Assembly (NCBI GenBank): GCA_910578065.1
Contig: CAJTPB010000011.1
Coordinates: 1-61,929, forward strand
DNA from: an uncultured Christensenella sp.
GTDB taxonomy: Bacteria > Bacillota > Clostridia > Christensenellales > Borkfalkiaceae
Direction of reading: 5' to 3'
Length of the DNA: 61,929 bases
A program made the translations under genes and the position numbers. Of the stretch, positions 59,730 through 61,929 are shown piece after piece. The notes under the pieces are model-generated. The model had not been told where the DNA came from. It did not search any database and worked only from the letters and a program-made list of their open reading frames with translations. Numbering within the stretch: position 1 is the first letter of the stretch; every line of letters starts with the position of its first letter.

Positions 59730-61225
59730 CAGTGAACGGAAAAAGAGAAGCGGGCGTTTTGTGCCATATCGCATCCCTTCCGAGCGAGTACGGCATCGGA
59801 TCTTTGGGAAAAGAGGCTTACCGCTTTGTCGCGCGGCTGCACCGCGCGGGCATAAAAAAGTGGCAGGTGCTGCCTCTTGTGCAAACGGGCTACGGCGATT
59901 CGCCGTACAGTTCGGTTTCGTGCGATTCGGGCAATCCCTATTTTATCGATCTTGCCCGTTTGAAAAAAGAGAAACTTTTAACGGGCGCGGAACTGAAAAG
60001 CGCCCGCGTCGAAGGGGATAAAATCGATTACGGCGCGCTGTTTCAAAACCGGTATCCCTTGCTGAGAAAGGCTTTTTCCCGCTTTAATCTCGATCAAAAA
60101 GAATTTTGCGCGTTTGTTAAAAGCGGTATTGCCGAAGATTACGCGCTGTTTATGACGGCGAAAACGGTGTTCGACGGGCTTGCCTTTTGCGAATGGGAAG
60201 AGGGGGTCAAATTCCGCGACGCGCAGGCGATTGAAGCGCTACGTACCGATTATCACGAAGAATATCTGTTTTGGCAGTTTTTGCAGTATCAGTTCCGCAG
60301 GCAATGGAAAGAATTAAAGGCGTATGCGAACGGATGCGGCATTCAGATCGTCGGCGATATTCCGCTGTACGTCGCGTGCGACAGCGCGGACGTATGGGCG
60401 CATCCCGAGCTGTTCAAATTAGACAAGCAGTTAAAGCCCACAAAGGTTGCGGGCGTTCCGCCCGATTATTTCAGCGAGACGGGGCAGCTATGGGGGAATC
60501 CCGTATACGACTGGACGATGCAGAAAAAAGACGGGTATGCCTGGTGGAATAATCGCTTGCGTTCTGCGCTCGAAACATACGATATCGTGCGCATCGACCA
60601 TTTCCGCGGGTTCGACCGCTATTACGAAATTCCCGCAGGTGCGGAAAACGCCGTGGGCGGGCAATGGCGGGAAGGTCCTAAGGCGGAACTGTTCGCCTCG
60701 CTCGATAAAGATGCGCGCGCGCGCATTATCGCAGAGGACTTGGGAACAATCGACGACGGCGTGCGCAAACTGCTTGCCGATACCGCTTTTCCCGGCATGA
60801 AGGTGTTGCTGTTCGCATTCGACGGCAATCCCGATAACGAATATCTTCCCGCGCAAATTACCGAAAACGCCGTTTGCTATACGGGTACGCACGATAACGA
60901 TACTGTGGTAGGATACGTGAGATCTCTTTCGGAAGAAGGGTATATTTTGTTCCGTTCGCGGGTTGCGGCGGAACTCGCGCGCGAAGAGCTTGCGCTTCCG
61001 CTCGGCGAAGGGGAAACAGGATTTGCAGGCGCGTTTGTCGCTATGGCGCTGAACAGCAAAGCGCGGCTTGCAATGCTTCCCGTACAGGATATTTTGGGGC
61101 TGGGGAACGAGGCGCGCATGAATATGCCGGGAAGCGAAGGGGCTAATTGGCAATTCCGCTTGAAAAAGCTACCCAAGGGCGCTTTGAAAGGGTTGAAAAA
61201 AGCGATCGCAAAATTCGGGAGGTAA
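59726..61225 (+). CDS. malQ: 4-alpha-glucanotransferase (amylomaltase)
   Basis: 499 residues from the ATG at 59726, GH77. Landmarks: HIASLPSEYGIGSLG, VLPLVQTGYGDSPYSS, GDIPLYVACDSADVW, nucleophile region RIDHFRGFDRYYEIPAG, acid ADVLGTI-type EDLGTIDDG, and TGTHDNDTVVG. Transfers glucan chains among maltodextrins. ATGA coupling to dapL has no metabolic logic that I can see. Confidence 0.95.
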   Translation: MTVNGKREAGVLCHIASLPSEYGIGSLGKEAYRFVARLHRAGIKKWQVLPLVQTGYGDSPYSSVSCDSGNPYFIDLARLKKEKLLTGAELKSARVEGDKIDYGALFQNRYPLLRKAFSRFNLDQKEFCAFVKSGIAEDYALFMTAKTVFDGLAFCEWEEGVKFRDAQAIEALRTDYHEEYLFWQFLQYQFRRQWKELKAYANGCGIQIVGDIPLYVACDSADVWAHPELFKLDKQLKPTKVAGVPPDYFSETGQLWGNPVYDWTMQKKDGYAWWNNRLRSALETYDIVRIDHFRGFDRYYEIPAGAENAVGGQWREGPKAELFASLDKDARARIIAEDLGTIDDGVRKLLADTAFPGMKVLLFAFDGNPDNEYLPAQITENAVCYTGTHDNDTVVGYVRSLSEEGYILFRSRVAAELAREELALPLGEGETGFAGAFVAMALNSKARLAMLPVQDILGLGNEARMNMPGSEGANWQFRLKKLPKGALKGLKKAIAKFGR

Positions 61226-61230
61226 AAAAC

Positions 61231-61767
61231 ATGGCAGAAGAACAGCAAGAAAAGAAAAAGAAAGAAGGGCACGTAAGAAAGTTTTTTCGCGAATTTAAAG
61301 AGTTTTTAAGCAGGGGAAACATTCTCGATATGGCGGTGGGCGTGATCATCGGTTCGGCGTTCGGGAAAATCGTAACCAGCCTTACGAACGATATTTTAAT
61401 GCCGCTCATTACCCTTGCTATGGGCAAAAACAGCATTGCGGAACTGTGCGTCGTGCTGCGCGCGGAAGAGGTAAACGCGGCGGGCGAGGTGGTGCGCAAA
61501 GCGCTTACTTGGAATTGGGGCAACTTTTTACAGACGATCATCGATTTTATATTGATCGCGTTTGTGGTATTTTTGATTTTAAAGGTAATGATCGGGCTGC
61601 ACAAAGCGAGCAAACGGGTCGCGGAAGAAGCGCGGGAATTTGCCGATAAGGTAAAAGATAAGCAGGACGAAGAAGAAAAAGAAGCGGAAAACGCCGCTCT
61701 CGAAGCGCAGGGCGAAGCGGAAGTGAATCGTACGGAATCTTCGCAAACGCAAACAAAAAAAGAATAA
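61231..61767 (+). CDS. mscL: Large-conductance mechanosensitive channel
   Basis: 178 residues from ATG 61231 with GGGAGG upstream. The MscL start (FREFKEFLSRGNILDMAVGVIIGSAFGKIV), pore-lining TM1, a periplasmic loop with WNWGNF, and TM2. The C-terminal cytoplasmic tail (110-178) is longer and more acidic/coiled than usual (E. coli is 136 residues), and the N-terminus has an extra Lys/Glu stretch. Confidence 0.94.
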   Translation: MAEEQQEKKKKEGHVRKFFREFKEFLSRGNILDMAVGVIIGSAFGKIVTSLTNDILMPLITLAMGKNSIAELCVVLRAEEVNAAGEVVRKALTWNWGNFLQTIIDFILIAFVVFLILKVMIGLHKASKRVAEEAREFADKVKDKQDEEEKEAENAALEAQGEAEVNRTESSQTQTKKE

Positions 61768-61804
61768 ACAAAATACCCGCAAAACGGTGTATAACATAGG
61801 GATT

Positions 61805-61838
61805 AAAGCGAGGGCGGTGTTATCGTCCTTGCTTTTTT
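61805..61838 (+). terminator. Terminator after mscL
   Basis: AAAGCGAGGGCG / CGTCCTTGCTTT (two G.T pairs), six Ts. Confidence 0.8.
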
Positions 61839-61857
61839 ATTACGTTTATGCTATAAT
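61829..61857 (+). promoter_or_regulatory. Promoter of the last gene
   Basis: TTGCTT (61829-61834, inside the terminator arm), 17 bp, TATAAT (61852-61857). AGCGGAGA precedes ATG 61896. Confidence 0.7.
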
Positions 61858-61895
61858 GAAATTACGATAAACAGTAATTTAGCGGAGATTTTAAT

Positions 61896-61929
61896 ATGCT
61901 TACAACAGAGCCAACTATTGAAATGATTC
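61896..61929 (+). CDS. 5' end of a gene cut by the window edge
   Basis: Reads MLTTEPTIEMI with a promoter and a GGAG ribosome site. Too short to identify. Confidence 0.55.
   Translation, partial: MLTTEPTIEMI

Noticed and set aside
1..61929. tRNA, rRNA, CRISPR arrays, prophage or IS elements
   Set aside because: I looked for T-loop consensus, regular spaced repeats, transposase and phage genes and saw none; the repeats found are decayed gene ends and a short motif.

Overview
The window reads as an ordinary chromosomal segment of an anaerobic, fermentative, endospore-lineage Bacillota (Clostridia-like). Supporting genes are the sporulation genes yunB, yabP and yabQ, DivIC- and YlmH-type proteins, a Rex-AdhE-[FeFe] hydrogenase block, LL-diaminopimelate aminotransferase, a monofunctional BirA and a split cobalamin-dependent MetH. 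Coding density is high, many genes overlap as ATGA, and base composition looks near 50% G+C by eye. I see no prophage, intact IS element, CRISPR array, tRNA or rRNA.

Layout: 0-4.6 kb carries an amidase-domain protein, a frameshifted XRE regulator with glycine pentads, yunB, a MurG-like transferase, a WYL regulator and a small ORF. 4.6-15 kb holds tyrS with a leader attenuator, yigZ, ilvE, clpB, then recX-birA-nnr. 13.3-18.2 kb holds a membrane protein, nadD/yqeK-rsfS and typA. 18.4-22.4 kb holds ylmH divergent from yabP-yabQ-divIC-ppx-M50 peptidase, then a small XRE. 22.5-28 kb holds a LMW-PTP, a GH127 glycosidase, a DtxR-type regulator and uraA-upp. 28-35.8 kb holds aroA with a hydrolase, a YgjP-type peptidase, metF, the MetH reactivation protein, metH and tyrA. 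35.8-39.3 kb holds DUF1934, an MBL-fold protein, rho and a ROK glucokinase. 39.7-45 kb holds a PadR-coiled-coil-membrane fusion, a YkvI-like protein and an ABC importer. 45-52.8 kb holds valS and rex-adhE-hydrogenase. The rest holds rplI, DUF1540, small membrane and NUDIX proteins, and the run purA-dapF-pyrG-dapL-malQ-mscL.

The most unusual signals are these. (1) tyrS has a promoter, a 24-codon leader ORF with three Tyr codons in a span of four codons, and a strong intrinsic terminator before the gene. This looks like ribosome-mediated attenuation where a T-box would be expected. (2) At least eight genes have their start codon 6-8 nt downstream of a good -10 box, so their mRNAs should be leaderless. 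The tyrS leader ORF comes close to this. (3) Three places carry decayed tandem copies of only the end of an adjacent gene: metH 5' end, rsfS 3' end, and the convergent nnr/membrane-protein 3' ends. (4) A 19-bp motif, AGTACTATGYGTRACATAA, recurs at intergenic sites. All functions are inferred from sequence reading alone; no database search was run.
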